Part shown: in pieces, positions 19,470 through 28,011 of the stretch
How the letters are laid out: every line of letters starts with the position of its first letter
Numbering within the stretch: the stretch's first letter is position 1
Made by a program: the position numbers and the translations under genes
NCBI RefSeq assembly: GCF_000829375.1
Contig: NZ_AP014624.1
Span: 3,472,001-3,536,000, forward strand
DNA from: Chryseobacterium sp. StRB126
GTDB lineage: Bacteria > Bacteroidota > Bacteroidia > Flavobacteriales > Weeksellaceae
DNA length: 64,000 nucleotides
Reading direction: 5' to 3'
Notes under the pieces: generated by a model
What the model saw: only the letters and a program-made list of their open reading frames with translations
What the model was told of the DNA's origin: nothing
The model's database searches: none

Positions 19470-19596
19470 AAACCTTAATAGCATTCCTAATTCTGATTTC
19501 CAGATATTATTATTTTTAAACCATTAAGAAGAATTAAGATGATAAGGATATTAAGGTAAGCTTCAATTTAAGCAGTATGATCCCGTTAATTACCTA

Positions 19597-19685
19597 TTAA
19601 TGCTGTCTCTCATTCTGAATGTAACGGAGTGAAATGAAGAATCTCTTTTTAGCCCAGAGATTCCTCCTTCGTCGGAATGACAGAG
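19597..19685. repeat. Dispersed inverted repeat, family C (CATTCTGAATG / GAAGAATCT)
   Basis: Left arm CATTCTGAATG...GAAGAATCTC and right arm GAGATTCCTCC...CGGAATGACA form an imperfect inverted repeat. Related sequences occur at 25814-25875, 46196-46376 and inside the element at 60525-60645. Confidence 0.6.
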
Positions 19686-19720
19686 AAGACCTTTTCACTG
19701 AAAAACGCTCAAAACTCAAG

Positions 19721-20188
19721 TTAATTTTCTTCAGGTGAGACTGAATTTTTCGAGGTGATTACTTTTCCAATTAAATATCCTAGAGAAGGAAGAATAAAGG
19801 ATAATAATACTGGCAATACAAGGGAAAAACCAGTTCTTTCCAGTTTCATAATCAGCGGAAATAAATAGCCATTGTAGGCTACTAAAGCCAGAGTAAAAAG
19901 AAAGCTGTCCCCACCACTTGTTGAAAGAAGATTGAAATTATTTCCAAACTGGTCAAACAACCCGGACGTTGCAAAAAATACAACGTTTACAAAAAACATC
20001 CATAGCGCAGATCTGTACGTCATTTTTTGCTTTGCGTTAATGTATCCGGCAAGAATTAAAAAAAGCGACATAGTTGCAGAAATCGAATAATCTACAATGG
20101 TAATAACCTCTTCACTACTCCCCTTTCCAAAGAAATAAATGGCATACACCAATAAATTCAGGAGATAAATAACCGTAACATAATTCAT
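19721..20188 (-). CDS. Hypothetical membrane protein
   Basis: A 155-aa protein with about four to five hydrophobic segments (near 5-20, 30-48, 62-78, 95-110, 118-142) and a polar C-terminal tail ending SKNSVSPEEN. No family recognised. It lies 9 bp downstream of the lipocalin-like gene and is probably in the same minus-strand operon (21456-19721). Confidence 0.6.
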   Translation of the reverse strand: MNYVTVIYLLNLLVYAIYFFGKGSSEEVITIVDYSISATMSLFLILAGYINAKQKMTYRSALWMFFVNVVFFATSGLFDQFGNNFNLLSTSGGDSFLFTLALVAYNGYLFPLIMKLERTGFSLVLPVLLSFILPSLGYLIGKVITSKNSVSPEEN

Positions 20189-20197
20189 AGGCTCATC

Positions 20198-20650
20198 TTA
20201 ATATACAAATTCTACAATATCATAATGAATGGTATTTAATAGCTTTTCCAACTCAGGGTCTTTATCTTTAACCGGAACAGCAATATAACTTGAAAAAGTC
20301 ATTGTTTTATCTTTATTTACAGTCACCACAACTTCTTCAAGAATATTTTTATCATCTGCATAAAACTGAATTCTGTTGTCTATGATCTTCCAGAAGGTAA
20401 GCCTTGGCTCCGATGGTATACAATCTCCCACTTTCCCTTCTATATAGTTATACACAGCAAAACCATCTTCCCGTATAGCATAGTTACGCATCAGTTGACA
20501 GTTGTCAAAGTCTTTAACCACCTTATTTTTTCCTTCGTAAAATCCGGATTCTTTTAACTTCCAAAATCCTATAACATCTTCTCTCTTAAGGCCCTGTGCA
20601 CTTGCCAAAACACCAAAAACCAAAGCAGAAGAAAACAACAGCCTCTTCAT
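20198..20650 (-). CDS. Secreted lipocalin-like protein
   Basis: A 150-aa exported protein with signal peptide (MKRLLFSSALVFGVLASAQG). The motif VIGFWKLKESG and the alternating strand pattern resemble small Bacteroidetes lipocalin-like proteins that begin with (L/I)xGxW. Two cysteines (in DNCQ and GDCI) could form a disulfide. Its start codon overlaps the stop of the upstream gene by one nucleotide (TAATG), so translation is coupled. Ligand unknown. Confidence 0.55.
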   Translation of the reverse strand: MKRLLFSSALVFGVLASAQGLKREDVIGFWKLKESGFYEGKNKVVKDFDNCQLMRNYAIREDGFAVYNYIEGKVGDCIPSEPRLTFWKIIDNRIQFYADDKNILEEVVVTVNKDKTMTFSSYIAVPVKDKDPELEKLLNTIHYDIVEFVY

Positions 20651-21456
20651 TATTTTTTCTTCTTCTTTTTAATACCGGGGCTTTTAGGAGCTTTATCCAT
20701 CTCTTCACCCACTTCAATAAGTCCCATAGACATCATGGAAGCCGGATCACCGTTCTTCTCGCCTTCTTTCCAAGTTTCAAATGCCTTTTCGCGAAGCCCT
20801 AAAAGGTGATAGTAAGCCCCCAGAACATTATAGCCTTCTGTCTCACCAAGATCTATTATTTTTTTGGAAAGCGCGATCAGCTCCGGATGAGGTTTTAGTT
20901 TTTTATCTTTAATTTTTTTCAGATCCCCGAAAAATCCGGGAGTATATTCCATCATCTTTAAACCAAATGCATTAAGACAAGCCTTAGCAAGCCCTTGGTT
21001 ACAAAAATCTTCACTAATTTTGGTATAATCGTTGGTATTTGAAAACAGAGCATCCAATCCTGACATATTTTTAGTCTTATCATAGTATCCTGCCAGCAAA
21101 GCCGCTCTTTTCTGAGCTTCTACAGGATTTACTCTGTTATTAACTTCCGTACTGTCCTTTTTACGAATCCAGACTCCATTTTTCACCCAATCTGAAATAC
21201 CGATTAACTTATTCTTTTTAATTTTAAAAACAAATACGTCTTTATCCGGAATAACCACCAAACTATCATTTCTGGTAAAGTAATAACTGCTCTTAAAACC
21301 ATCCACTATTTTACCATTTCCATCAAAATTGAAACTCTTATAAAAGGTCTCATTTCCCTGCTCTTCAAAATAGCCTTGCAGCGCATTATCTACCTTTTGG
21401 GCGAATGCATTACCGGCTATAGCAACAACAGAAATTAATACTAATAATTTTTTCAT
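20650..21456 (-). CDS. Secreted hypothetical protein, Lys-rich C terminus
   Basis: The start is set at 21456 because the frame from there opens with a clean signal peptide (MKKLLVLISVVAIAGNAFAQ); an ATG nine codons upstream would put charged residues in front of it. The 268-aa product has an N-terminal region with a beta pattern (FKSSYYFTRNDSLVVIPDKD), a helical middle with Sel1/TPR-like stretches (LAKACLNAF, LGAYYHLLGLREKAF) and a tail of six lysines. No family is certain. It is first in a three-gene operon with the lipocalin-like and membrane proteins. Confidence 0.6.
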   Translation of the reverse strand: MKKLLVLISVVAIAGNAFAQKVDNALQGYFEEQGNETFYKSFNFDGNGKIVDGFKSSYYFTRNDSLVVIPDKDVFVFKIKKNKLIGISDWVKNGVWIRKKDSTEVNNRVNPVEAQKRAALLAGYYDKTKNMSGLDALFSNTNDYTKISEDFCNQGLAKACLNAFGLKMMEYTPGFFGDLKKIKDKKLKPHPELIALSKKIIDLGETEGYNVLGAYYHLLGLREKAFETWKEGEKNGDPASMMSMGLIEVGEEMDKAPKSPGIKKKKKK

Positions 21457-21751
21457 CAATTCAAATTCTTTTTTTTCCTTCAAAATATAAACTCTAAAAA
21501 ACTCAATCCTATTCCTTACGCTTAATCATAAAACTGAATACCATTCGGTGGTCTTTTTCTGCTTATAAATTATTGACTTCCAATATTTACAACCCCATAT
21601 TTCATTACATTAAATATATTATCTCTCCTGACTTCATTAATTGGAGTCCTCAAATTAAATGATTAAAAAGCCAAAAAACAATACCGGAAATCCGCTAATT
21701 CTAGAAAATTTCGGCATAGTAATTGCCAGGTATGGTTTCAAAATTAAGTTT

Positions 21752-22366
21752 ATGAAAAGTATAGCAACCATTCTAAAAGGGGCAGCCCCTGCATTAGCAT
21801 TATTAGCAATGACGCAGTGTACAACAACGGCTGGAGTATCCGCTGGAGATGAAAAAACTTTCATCGTAGGATCACAAACAGCAGACTGTACAGGAGTAGC
21901 TCCTATGAAATGTTTGCAAGTAAAAGAAAAAGCTTCTGAAGGCTGGACAAATTTTTACACAAACATCGAAGGATTTACTTATGAACCAGGGTATGAATAT
22001 GTTTTAAAAGTAAAAACAGAAAAAATTGCTAATCCACCAGCAGATGCTTCTTCAATAAAATATACATTGATAAAGCAAGTTTCTAAAACGAAAAAAGAGA
22101 CTGCCGCAGCGGGTGAAAAAACACTTATCGTAGGAGCACAAACGGTAGACTGTTCTGCAGGAGCAGGTCACATGAAGTGCCTACAGGTAAAAGAAAATGC
22201 TTCTGAAAACTGGAGTAATTTCTACAGCAATATTGAAGGGTTCACTTACGAACCGGGTTACGAATATGTTTTAAAAGTAAAAACAGAAAAAATCGCTAAT
22301 CCACCGGCAGATGCTTCTTCAATAAAATATACATTGGTAGAACAGGTTTCTAAAACCAAGAAATAA
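21752..22366 (+). CDS. Lipoprotein with two tandem DUF4377 domains
   Basis: A 204-aa lipoprotein. Start chosen at 21752 because it gives a proper signal and lipobox (LLAMTQC, Cys about 22); the in-frame ATG at 21659 adds 31 unneeded residues. Two copies of a DUF4377-type domain follow (about 32-110 and 120-200), each with a (I/L)IVG(S/A)QT.DC start, a MKCLQVKE core and FYxNIEGFTYEPGYEYV. The second halves are almost identical at DNA level, so the duplication is recent. Each domain keeps two Cys that could pair. Function unknown; DUF4377 often accompanies META-type secreted stress proteins. Confidence 0.8.
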   Translation: MKSIATILKGAAPALALLAMTQCTTTAGVSAGDEKTFIVGSQTADCTGVAPMKCLQVKEKASEGWTNFYTNIEGFTYEPGYEYVLKVKTEKIANPPADASSIKYTLIKQVSKTKKETAAAGEKTLIVGAQTVDCSAGAGHMKCLQVKENASENWSNFYSNIEGFTYEPGYEYVLKVKTEKIANPPADASSIKYTLVEQVSKTKK

Positions 22367-22370
22367 AATA

Positions 22371-22405
22371 AAAAGCTTCAGAAATTTCTGAAGCTTTTTA
22401 TTTTT
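22371..22405 (+). terminator. Terminator after the DUF4377 lipoprotein
   Basis: Perfect palindrome AAAAGCTTCAGAAA / TTTCTGAAGCTTTT followed by ATTTTTAT. Confidence 0.85.
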
Positions 22406-22408
22406 ATG

Positions 22409-22545
22409 GCTGGGAGCCTGAAGCTGGATGCTGGAAGTTATATTAGAACGATATACCTCCAATAGTCTTATAAACTAATTAAAAAATCTTTACTTCCTCT
22501 TTTTACTACCAGAGCTCCCCTCTTCCAGCTTCCCTACTTCCATTC
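22409..22545. repeat. Dispersed inverted repeat, family E (GCTGGAAG / CTTCCAGC), copy 1
   Basis: Left arm GGCTGGGAGCCTGAAGCTGG at 22409-22440 and right arm with CTCTTCCAGCTTCC at 22510-22545 can pair. A second copy lies on the other side of the SPFH gene at 23552-23637. Confidence 0.6.
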
Positions 22546-22548
22546 TTA

Positions 22549-23487
22549 TTAATATCCTGATTCTTTTTGTGGTGGTTCAGGGTACTTTCCTTTGCTTGCT
22601 TCTCCTACTGTATTGGCTGTTGTCATTGCTACAACAAGATCATTCAGCATACTGCTGGCTGCCGTTGGGGAATTGGGAAGAAGAACAAGATTACTTCTGT
22701 TACTTGCTCCTATGGAATGCAGGGTATCGTAATGCTGTGTCACAACAATAAGAGCGGATGCTTCGTGAGAATTGATTTCTACATTGTTCAGCATTCTTAC
22801 AGATTCTTCAAGTCCTTTTGCAATTTCTCTTCTTTGATCGGCGATCCCCTGCCCTTGTAACTTTTTCGATTCAGCTTCTGCTTTAGCAACAGCAACAATT
22901 CTGATTCTTTGTGCTTCGGATTCATATTCTGCAGCTGTTTTTTCTCTTTCTGCAGCATTAATTCTGTTCATGGCATGTTTTACCTGTTCATCCGGATCAA
23001 TATCCGTTACCAATGCTTTGATGATATCATATCCGTAGCTGTTCATTGCTTCCTGAAGCTCACTTTTTACGGCTACCGCAATATCGTCTTTTCGCACAAA
23101 AACATCATCCAGCTTCATTTTAGGAACTTCAGCACGTACTACGTCAAATACAAAAGAAGTAATCTGATTTTCCGGATTTTCCAGACGGTAATAGGCATCT
23201 CCTACCTGGTTTCTGATGACCTGATACTGAACGGAAATCTTCATCTTGATGAATACGTTATCCAGTGTTTTGGTATCAATCATTACATCCAGCTGCTGAA
23301 TTCTAAGGTTTAACCTTTTCGCGATCTGATCTATAATAGGCAGCTTCAAATGAAGCCCGGAATGCTTAACTCCCTGGAATTTTCCAAAACGTTCAATAAT
23401 TACTGCCGTCTCCTGTTTAACCACAAAAAACGATGCAAATAAAATAATAAGCCCGAAAATAATAACGGGAGCCAGAAAAATACCCAT
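22549..23487 (-). CDS. SPFH-domain membrane protein (stomatin/QmcA-like)
   Basis: A 312-aa protein with one N-terminal membrane helix (about 5-23) then an SPFH/Band 7 domain (KQETAVIIERFGKF to about residue 200) and a coiled-coil rich in Ala/Glu (MNRINAAEREKTAAEYESEA). This layout is that of stomatin/prohibitin scaffolds such as E. coli QmcA, which form membrane microdomains. A partner NfeD gene, frequent for this family, is not adjacent. The gene stands alone between two inverted repeats. Confidence 0.87.
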   Translation of the reverse strand: MGIFLAPVIIFGLIILFASFFVVKQETAVIIERFGKFQGVKHSGLHLKLPIIDQIAKRLNLRIQQLDVMIDTKTLDNVFIKMKISVQYQVIRNQVGDAYYRLENPENQITSFVFDVVRAEVPKMKLDDVFVRKDDIAVAVKSELQEAMNSYGYDIIKALVTDIDPDEQVKHAMNRINAAEREKTAAEYESEAQRIRIVAVAKAEAESKKLQGQGIADQRREIAKGLEESVRMLNNVEINSHEASALIVVTQHYDTLHSIGASNRSNLVLLPNSPTAASSMLNDLVVAMTTANTVGEASKGKYPEPPQKESGY

Positions 23488-23551
23488 AGTTTAGTTTTTA
23501 GTATTGATTCTTATAAAGATAGAAATAATATTTAAACTAGGGAGAATTTAT

Positions 23552-23637
23552 AAGGCTGGAAGCTTGATGCTGGAAGACCGAAGTTATTGAGATGTGAAAA
23601 GTAACTTCCAGCCCCCTTTCTTCCAGCTTCCAGACTT
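23552..23637. repeat. Dispersed inverted repeat, family E, copy 2
   Basis: Left arm AAGGCTGGAAGCTTGATGCT (23552 onward) and right arm ending TTCCAGCTTCCAGACTT (to 23637) are near-perfect reverse complements around a 15-nt spacer. Confidence 0.7.
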
Positions 23638-23643
23638 TTAGAA

Positions 23644-25002
23644 TTATACAGTCATTCCGATATCAATTCCTTTAATTTTTCTATAAAGATCGGTGGCATA
23701 GTTATCGGTCATTCCGGAAACAAAATCTATGATTCCTAATACTTTTTGATAATCTGTCCCATTTTCATAGACAAACTGTCTTGGAAGTAATTTTAAAGCT
23801 TTTTTATCATAAGATTTTCTCTCATCCTCCGGTTTCAGAATGGAAGGAATGAAATGATCCAATAATTCATACATTACATTGTATCCTGCGTTCTCAATTT
23901 CAACTACAGCTTTATGATTGTAAATCTTTTCGATAGAGAATGATTCTATATCCTGTAAAGCATTGTTTTCTTTTTTATAGATATCAAGTAAACCGTTATC
24001 AAGATTTCCCTCAAGGATTGTTTCAAAGTTATATTTATACATCTCAATCGATTTATTGATCAAGGCATTGATTACTTTCGCCCTTAAGTAGGAAATTTGC
24101 TCGTTTTCATTAGAGATAGAACTTAACTTTGTCTCAATTCTTTTAACATCGTCAGTCTCGGATTTTACCAATTCGAAAAATAAATTCTTACAATCTGCAG
24201 TGGATACGATTCCCAATCTGTGGGCATCCTCCATATCAATAATGTTATAGCAGATATCATCAGCAGCTTCTACCAGCCATACAAAAGGGTGTCTTTTGAA
24301 GATATACGGTTCTTCGCTTTCGGAAATAAGTTGGGTTCCTTTTGCAATTTCAAGGAAGATCTCTTTTTCATTCTGGAAAAACCCGAATTTTTTACGGTGG
24401 ATAATTCCTTTTTTCTTCGCTACGGCTTCACAAGGGTATTTTGCAATACTCGCCAAGGTAGAAAATGTAAGCTGGATTCCTCCCGCATCTTTTCCCTGCT
24501 GTTGCTGAGCCAATACTCGGATGGCATTGGCGTTTCCTTCAAAATTAACCAGATCTGCCCATTCTTTTTCATTGAACTTGGGCTTCAGGTCTTTTTCGTT
24601 TCTTTCAAAATAGCTGGCAATAGCATCTTCTCCTGAATGTCCGAAAGCCGGATTTCCCACATCATGACAAAGACATGCCGCAGCAATTACATTTCCTAAA
24701 TTATATAGATAAAAATTCTTTGAATCTTCAGTAAGTTCATTTTTATAGTCCTCAGCAATAAATTCACCGATAATACTACCTAAACTTCTTCCCACAGATG
24801 ATACTTCCAGAGAATGTGTCAGCCTGTTATGAACAAAAACACTTCCGGGAAGGGGGAAAACCTGAGTTTTATTCTGTAGTCTTCTGAATGCAGAAGAGAA
24901 GATAATTCTGTCGAAATCCCTTTGAAAATCAGTTCTTGAAGCTTTAGTATTTGGATTGTTTCCTGTACGTTGATTGGTGAAAATCTGGTTTAAATTCATC
25001 AT
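23644..25002 (-). CDS. dgt: Deoxyguanosinetriphosphate triphosphohydrolase
   Basis: A 452-aa HD-superfamily dNTPase that splits dGTP (or other dNTPs) to the nucleoside and tripolyphosphate. Metal ligands are visible: H63 in RLTHS, H113-D114 in CLCHDVGNPAFGHSGED, and a later Asp in LVEAADDICYNIID. The N-terminal RTDFQRDFDRIIFSSAFRRL block is typical. Two ATGs are adjacent (25002 and 24999). A perfect -7 box ends 4 nt before the first, implying a leaderless mRNA. It is likely monocistronic. Confidence 0.92.
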   Translation of the reverse strand: MMNLNQIFTNQRTGNNPNTKASRTDFQRDFDRIIFSSAFRRLQNKTQVFPLPGSVFVHNRLTHSLEVSSVGRSLGSIIGEFIAEDYKNELTEDSKNFYLYNLGNVIAAACLCHDVGNPAFGHSGEDAIASYFERNEKDLKPKFNEKEWADLVNFEGNANAIRVLAQQQQGKDAGGIQLTFSTLASIAKYPCEAVAKKKGIIHRKKFGFFQNEKEIFLEIAKGTQLISESEEPYIFKRHPFVWLVEAADDICYNIIDMEDAHRLGIVSTADCKNLFFELVKSETDDVKRIETKLSSISNENEQISYLRAKVINALINKSIEMYKYNFETILEGNLDNGLLDIYKKENNALQDIESFSIEKIYNHKAVVEIENAGYNVMYELLDHFIPSILKPEDERKSYDKKALKLLPRQFVYENGTDYQKVLGIIDFVSGMTDNYATDLYRKIKGIDIGMTV

Positions 25003-25006
25003 TTTT

Positions 25007-25014
25007 CAAAATTA
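25007..25014 (-). promoter_or_regulatory. -7 promoter element TAATTTTG of dgt
   Basis: Perfect TAnnTTTG followed by AAAA and then the dgt ATG at 25002. The expected transcription start falls on or next to the start codon. Confidence 0.5.
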
Positions 25015-25129
25015 CTCCAAATTTTAATTGTATGGAATAGTATTTAGAGATTTCTTAGGCAGACATAATCATTCAAAAAATCTATTGCTCTCAGAGTTTT
25101 TTCCGTTAGTGAATACGGATAAAACATCC

Positions 25130-25137
25130 TACATTTG
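25130..25137 (+). promoter_or_regulatory. -7 promoter element TACATTTG of the methyltransferase
   Basis: Perfect TAnnTTTG, 28 nt before the ATG at 25166. Confidence 0.4.
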
Positions 25138-25165
25138 GTAAAATAAAACTCCGTAAAACTATAAA

Positions 25166-25792
25166 ATGAAAGACAGCACATGGCTTGACAAATGGAATGA
25201 AAGATACACCCAAGAAGAGTTCGTATATGGAACAGCACCCAATAATTATCTGGAAGAACAGCTCAAAAAGTTAAATCCCGGCACCATTCTGTTTCCGGCT
25301 GATGGTGAAGGAAGAAATTCTATTTATGCTGCATTACATGGCTGGAAGGTTTCATCTTTTGATATTAGTGAACAAGGCAGACAAAAAGCTTTACAATTGG
25401 CAGAGCAGAACAATGTAACCATTGATTATCAGGTTGGTGAACTTCAGACATTAGGCTATCATGAACAGCAGTTTGATGTAATTGCTCTCATCTACGCTCA
25501 TTTTCCGGCAGACATTAAATCATCTCTACATCAAATGCTGGATCAGTATCTTCGCAAAGGTGGATTTATTATTTTCGAAGCTTTCAGTAAAAAGCATCTT
25601 GATTATGTCACGAAAAATGAAAAAGTAGGCGGACCAAGAGATATTGAGTCTTTATTTTCTATGGAAGAAATTAAAGCGGATTTCCCTAATTACTCTATTA
25701 TGGAACTTCAAGAGGTAGAAATTGAGCTTCAGGAAGGTTTATTTCACAACGGAACGGGTTCTGTGATCCGTTTTGTGGGACAAAAACAATAG
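25166..25792 (+). CDS. Class I SAM-dependent methyltransferase (TehB/thiopurine-MT-like)
   Basis: A 208-aa cytosolic methyltransferase. The N-terminal [19 protein letters not shown] is the pattern seen in TehB-like proteins. A glycine-containing SAM loop follows ([14 protein letters not shown]; it starts FPADGEG rather than the usual LDxGxG) and the acidic motif II FDISEQG. Substrate unknown; the family includes tellurite-detoxifying and thiopurine enzymes. Confidence 0.82.
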   Translation: MKDSTWLDKWNERYTQEEFVYGTAPNNYLEEQLKKLNPGTILFPADGEGRNSIYAALHGWKVSSFDISEQGRQKALQLAEQNNVTIDYQVGELQTLGYHEQQFDVIALIYAHFPADIKSSLHQMLDQYLRKGGFIIFEAFSKKHLDYVTKNEKVGGPRDIESLFSMEEIKADFPNYSIMELQEVEIELQEGLFHNGTGSVIRFVGQKQ

Positions 25793-25813
25793 AGATATTA
25801 ACAAGTTTTGTCA

Positions 25814-25875
25814 TTCTGTAAGAATCTATATTATTAAAATAGGTTATTGAGATTTTTACGGAATGACAACTGGAC
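25814..25875. repeat. Inverted repeat, family C relative
   Basis: GTCATTCTGTAAGAATCTAT on the left pairs imperfectly with ATTGAGATTTTTACGGAATGAC on the right. It lies directly after the methyltransferase and may act as its terminator. Confidence 0.6.
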
Positions 25876-25895
25876 CGAATATATTTTTATTTTAA

Positions 25896-25960
25896 GTTTC
25901 GGCTAAAGCCGGATGAATTGTTATTTATTTGTTTTGAGCGGGCTAAAGCCCACTCCTATT
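25896..25960. repeat. Dispersed repeat, family A (GGCTAAAGCC ... GGGCTAAAG), copy 1
   Basis: It holds the palindrome GGCTAAAGCC, then GAGCGGGCTAAAGCCCACTC and CTATT. Other copies lie at 53039-53100 and 60430-60491 in the same orientation. Confidence 0.75.
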
Positions 25961-26022
25961 GATATTGATATGCATATGGGCAATAGATGTTTAATAACTA
26001 TATCATTCATCACTCATGAAAA

Positions 26023-26745
26023 TCAATCAGTCCCTAAAAGTCCATCTGTATATTTTGTAAAGAATTCCGCCTTATATACTTCTCCGATAGGAATTTCGGC
26101 TTCTTCAATGTATATATTATGGTTATCAAATGAATCAATATAGTCGGCATTCACTACATACGACTTGCTTACTCTGATAAAATTCTCTCCGGAAACTTTC
26201 TGATGAATTGTCTTCAGATTCATTGCTGTAATAAGCTTCTGCTGTCTGGTATGAATCACTACATAATCTTTCAGCCCTTCTATAAATTTAATATCTGAGA
26301 AACTAATCTTATAAAATCTTCGGTCAGCTTTAATGAATAAAAAATCGGAAGTGTTAGATTCTATGGTATTCTTTATGGTATTATTAGATAAAAGTTCGGT
26401 GTATAAGATGGCTTTATTGATAGCTTTTTCAAGCCTCTGCGGATCAATTGGTTTCAAAAGATAGTCTACCGCTTCCAGTTCATAGCTTTTCAAAGCATAT
26501 TGAGAATAAGCTGTAGTAAAAATAATCAGAGATTTTTTGGGAAGCATTTCTGCAAATTCCAATCCTGTCACCATAGGCATTTCAATATCCAGAAAAATAA
26601 GATCTACATCATTATCTTTAAGGAAATCCAATGCAGAGGGAGCATTAGAAAATTCGCCTAAAACATCAATCTTTGAGGTTTCACTAATGAGCGAACGCAT
26701 TTCTGCTCTTGCCAGAGGCTCATCATCAACTATAATACAATTCAT
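26023..26745 (-). CDS. LytTR-family response regulator
   Basis: A 240-aa regulator. The receiver domain (1-120) has acidic pair D7-D8, phospho-acceptor D53 in IFLDIEMP, and conserved Lys in DYLLKPID. The C-terminal half (about 135-238) is a LytTR DNA-binding domain (FIKADRRFYKISFSDIKFIE, broken beta fold, FIRVSKSYVVN). It starts within the stop of the sensor kinase gene (one-nucleotide overlap, TAATG), so the two are co-translated. Target genes are unknown. Confidence 0.93.
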   Translation of the reverse strand: MNCIIVDDEPLARAEMRSLISETSKIDVLGEFSNAPSALDFLKDNDVDLIFLDIEMPMVTGLEFAEMLPKKSLIIFTTAYSQYALKSYELEAVDYLLKPIDPQRLEKAINKAILYTELLSNNTIKNTIESNTSDFLFIKADRRFYKISFSDIKFIEGLKDYVVIHTRQQKLITAMNLKTIHQKVSGENFIRVSKSYVVNADYIDSFDNHNIYIEEAEIPIGEVYKAEFFTKYTDGLLGTD

Positions 26746-27821
26746 TATATCGGAATTTTTAAATGGATAGTATATTCTTTAGGTTCAGAATTTATTTTCA
26801 GATCGAAAGTATCACCATAAAGGAGTTCTAATCTTCTGGTGATATTGGCCAGCCCCAAGCCGCTATTCTTTTTATCTGTAATAAGATAGTCCGGATTCCG
26901 GGAATTGATACATTTAAAATAGAGGCTTTGACCTTCAATACGAATGTTTATTTTCACATACGATTCTTTACCACTGATATCAACACTATGTTTTACTGCA
27001 TTTTCTACAAAAGTCGTAAACAGGTTTGGGGGAATAAATGTTGTGTTAATTGTTCGGTTGTCAGCTTCTGTCTGAATATCAAAAGTAAAATTTTCACGCC
27101 GTATTTTTTCAAGATTTAAAAAATTGGACAGAAAATCTATTTCTGAGGTTAGTAAGGTTTTTTCAGCACTGTTTTCATAAAGCTGATATCTGAGAAACTC
27201 TGAAAGCTTTACAATTACTACTGAAGCTTTTGCAGGATCTGTTCTGATGAGCGCTTTTACATTATTCAGCATATTGAAAAGAAAGTGAGGGTTGATCTGG
27301 TTTCTAAGCTCGTTCAGTTCCATTTGCATGGTCAGATTACTCAGCTCATTGATTCTTTGATTATCCTTAATCCATTTCTGCAACAGCTTAACTGTAGTGG
27401 TGGTAAAAATAATAGGAATACACATCAATACTCCTTCATAAACACTTCCTTTTTCTGTCTCTCTGGGAATGTTTTCAACCCTGAAATCCGCAAAAACCGA
27501 TCTGAAGCCAAACCCTATAATATTAATCCCTATTACTCCCATTATGATAAGAAGTAGCAGATAGGCAATATATCGTGTGTTAAAGAAAAACCTCGGCACC
27601 AGAATATAAATATTAATGTAGACCATGGTAATCAGTATCGAATACACAAAGAGCAATACATACAGCTGATGTACTCCTGAAAACCCCTGCCAGAATCTGG
27701 CACTGTACAGCCAAAGAAAAAATGATATGAGAAACAACAGGTGTCTGGCATATTTGTAACGATTTTCTACCAGAAAATCCATTGCGAGTGTTTCTTTAAA
27801 TTGCCATAGCCTATATTTCAT
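26745..27821 (-). CDS. Sensor histidine kinase, LytS/YehU type
   Basis: A 358-aa membrane kinase with four N-terminal helices (about 27-40, 52-75, 84-107, 130-145) and no obvious extracytoplasmic sensor domain. The His_kinase (PF06580) motif holds H179 in NQINPHFLFNMLN; the HATPase_c part follows (NLFTTFVENAVKHS, SGLGLANITRRLELLYG). It is the partner of the LytTR regulator just downstream and probably senses membrane or small-molecule signals through its helices. Confidence 0.92.
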   Translation of the reverse strand: MKYRLWQFKETLAMDFLVENRYKYARHLLFLISFFLWLYSARFWQGFSGVHQLYVLLFVYSILITMVYINIYILVPRFFFNTRYIAYLLLLIIMGVIGINIIGFGFRSVFADFRVENIPRETEKGSVYEGVLMCIPIIFTTTTVKLLQKWIKDNQRINELSNLTMQMELNELRNQINPHFLFNMLNNVKALIRTDPAKASVVIVKLSEFLRYQLYENSAEKTLLTSEIDFLSNFLNLEKIRRENFTFDIQTEADNRTINTTFIPPNLFTTFVENAVKHSVDISGKESYVKINIRIEGQSLYFKCINSRNPDYLITDKKNSGLGLANITRRLELLYGDTFDLKINSEPKEYTIHLKIPI

Positions 27822-27843
27822 ATTTTGGGGTTAATATATAATA

Positions 27844-27851
27844 CAAAAATA
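27844..27851 (-). promoter_or_regulatory. -7 promoter element TATTTTTG of the kinase-regulator operon
   Basis: Perfect TAnnTTTG, 22 nt before the kinase ATG at 27821. Confidence 0.4.
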
Positions 27852-27879
27852 GGTAATCCCTTAACTTATGCCTATAATA

Positions 27880-27962
27880 TTATACAAAACCCAACTTTTA
27901 TTATACCAATTATACATTCTACCTGATCGAATTTCGTATAAAATACCAGCGGTTTTGTATAA
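27880..27962. promoter_or_regulatory. Paired inverted repeat TTATACAAAACC / GGTTTTGTATAA
   Basis: Two exact 12-bp half-sites in opposite orientation, 27880-27891 and 27951-27962, in the spacer between the LytS-LytTR operon and the divergent gene at 28012. It could be an operator for the LytTR regulator. Confidence 0.4.
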
Positions 27963-28011
27963 AAATAAATTTATGCATCGGTATTCTGTCTTTCTTTGCC
28001 TTGTTTAATTA

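Noticed and set aside
21659..21751. Upstream ATG for the DUF4377 lipoprotein
   Set aside because: It would place 31 polar residues before the lipoprotein signal; the ATG at 21752 gives a proper signal and lipobox.
22567..22860. Plus-strand frames opposite the SPFH gene
   Set aside because: Shadows of a well-supported minus-strand gene; composition is Cys/Phe-rich and not protein-like.
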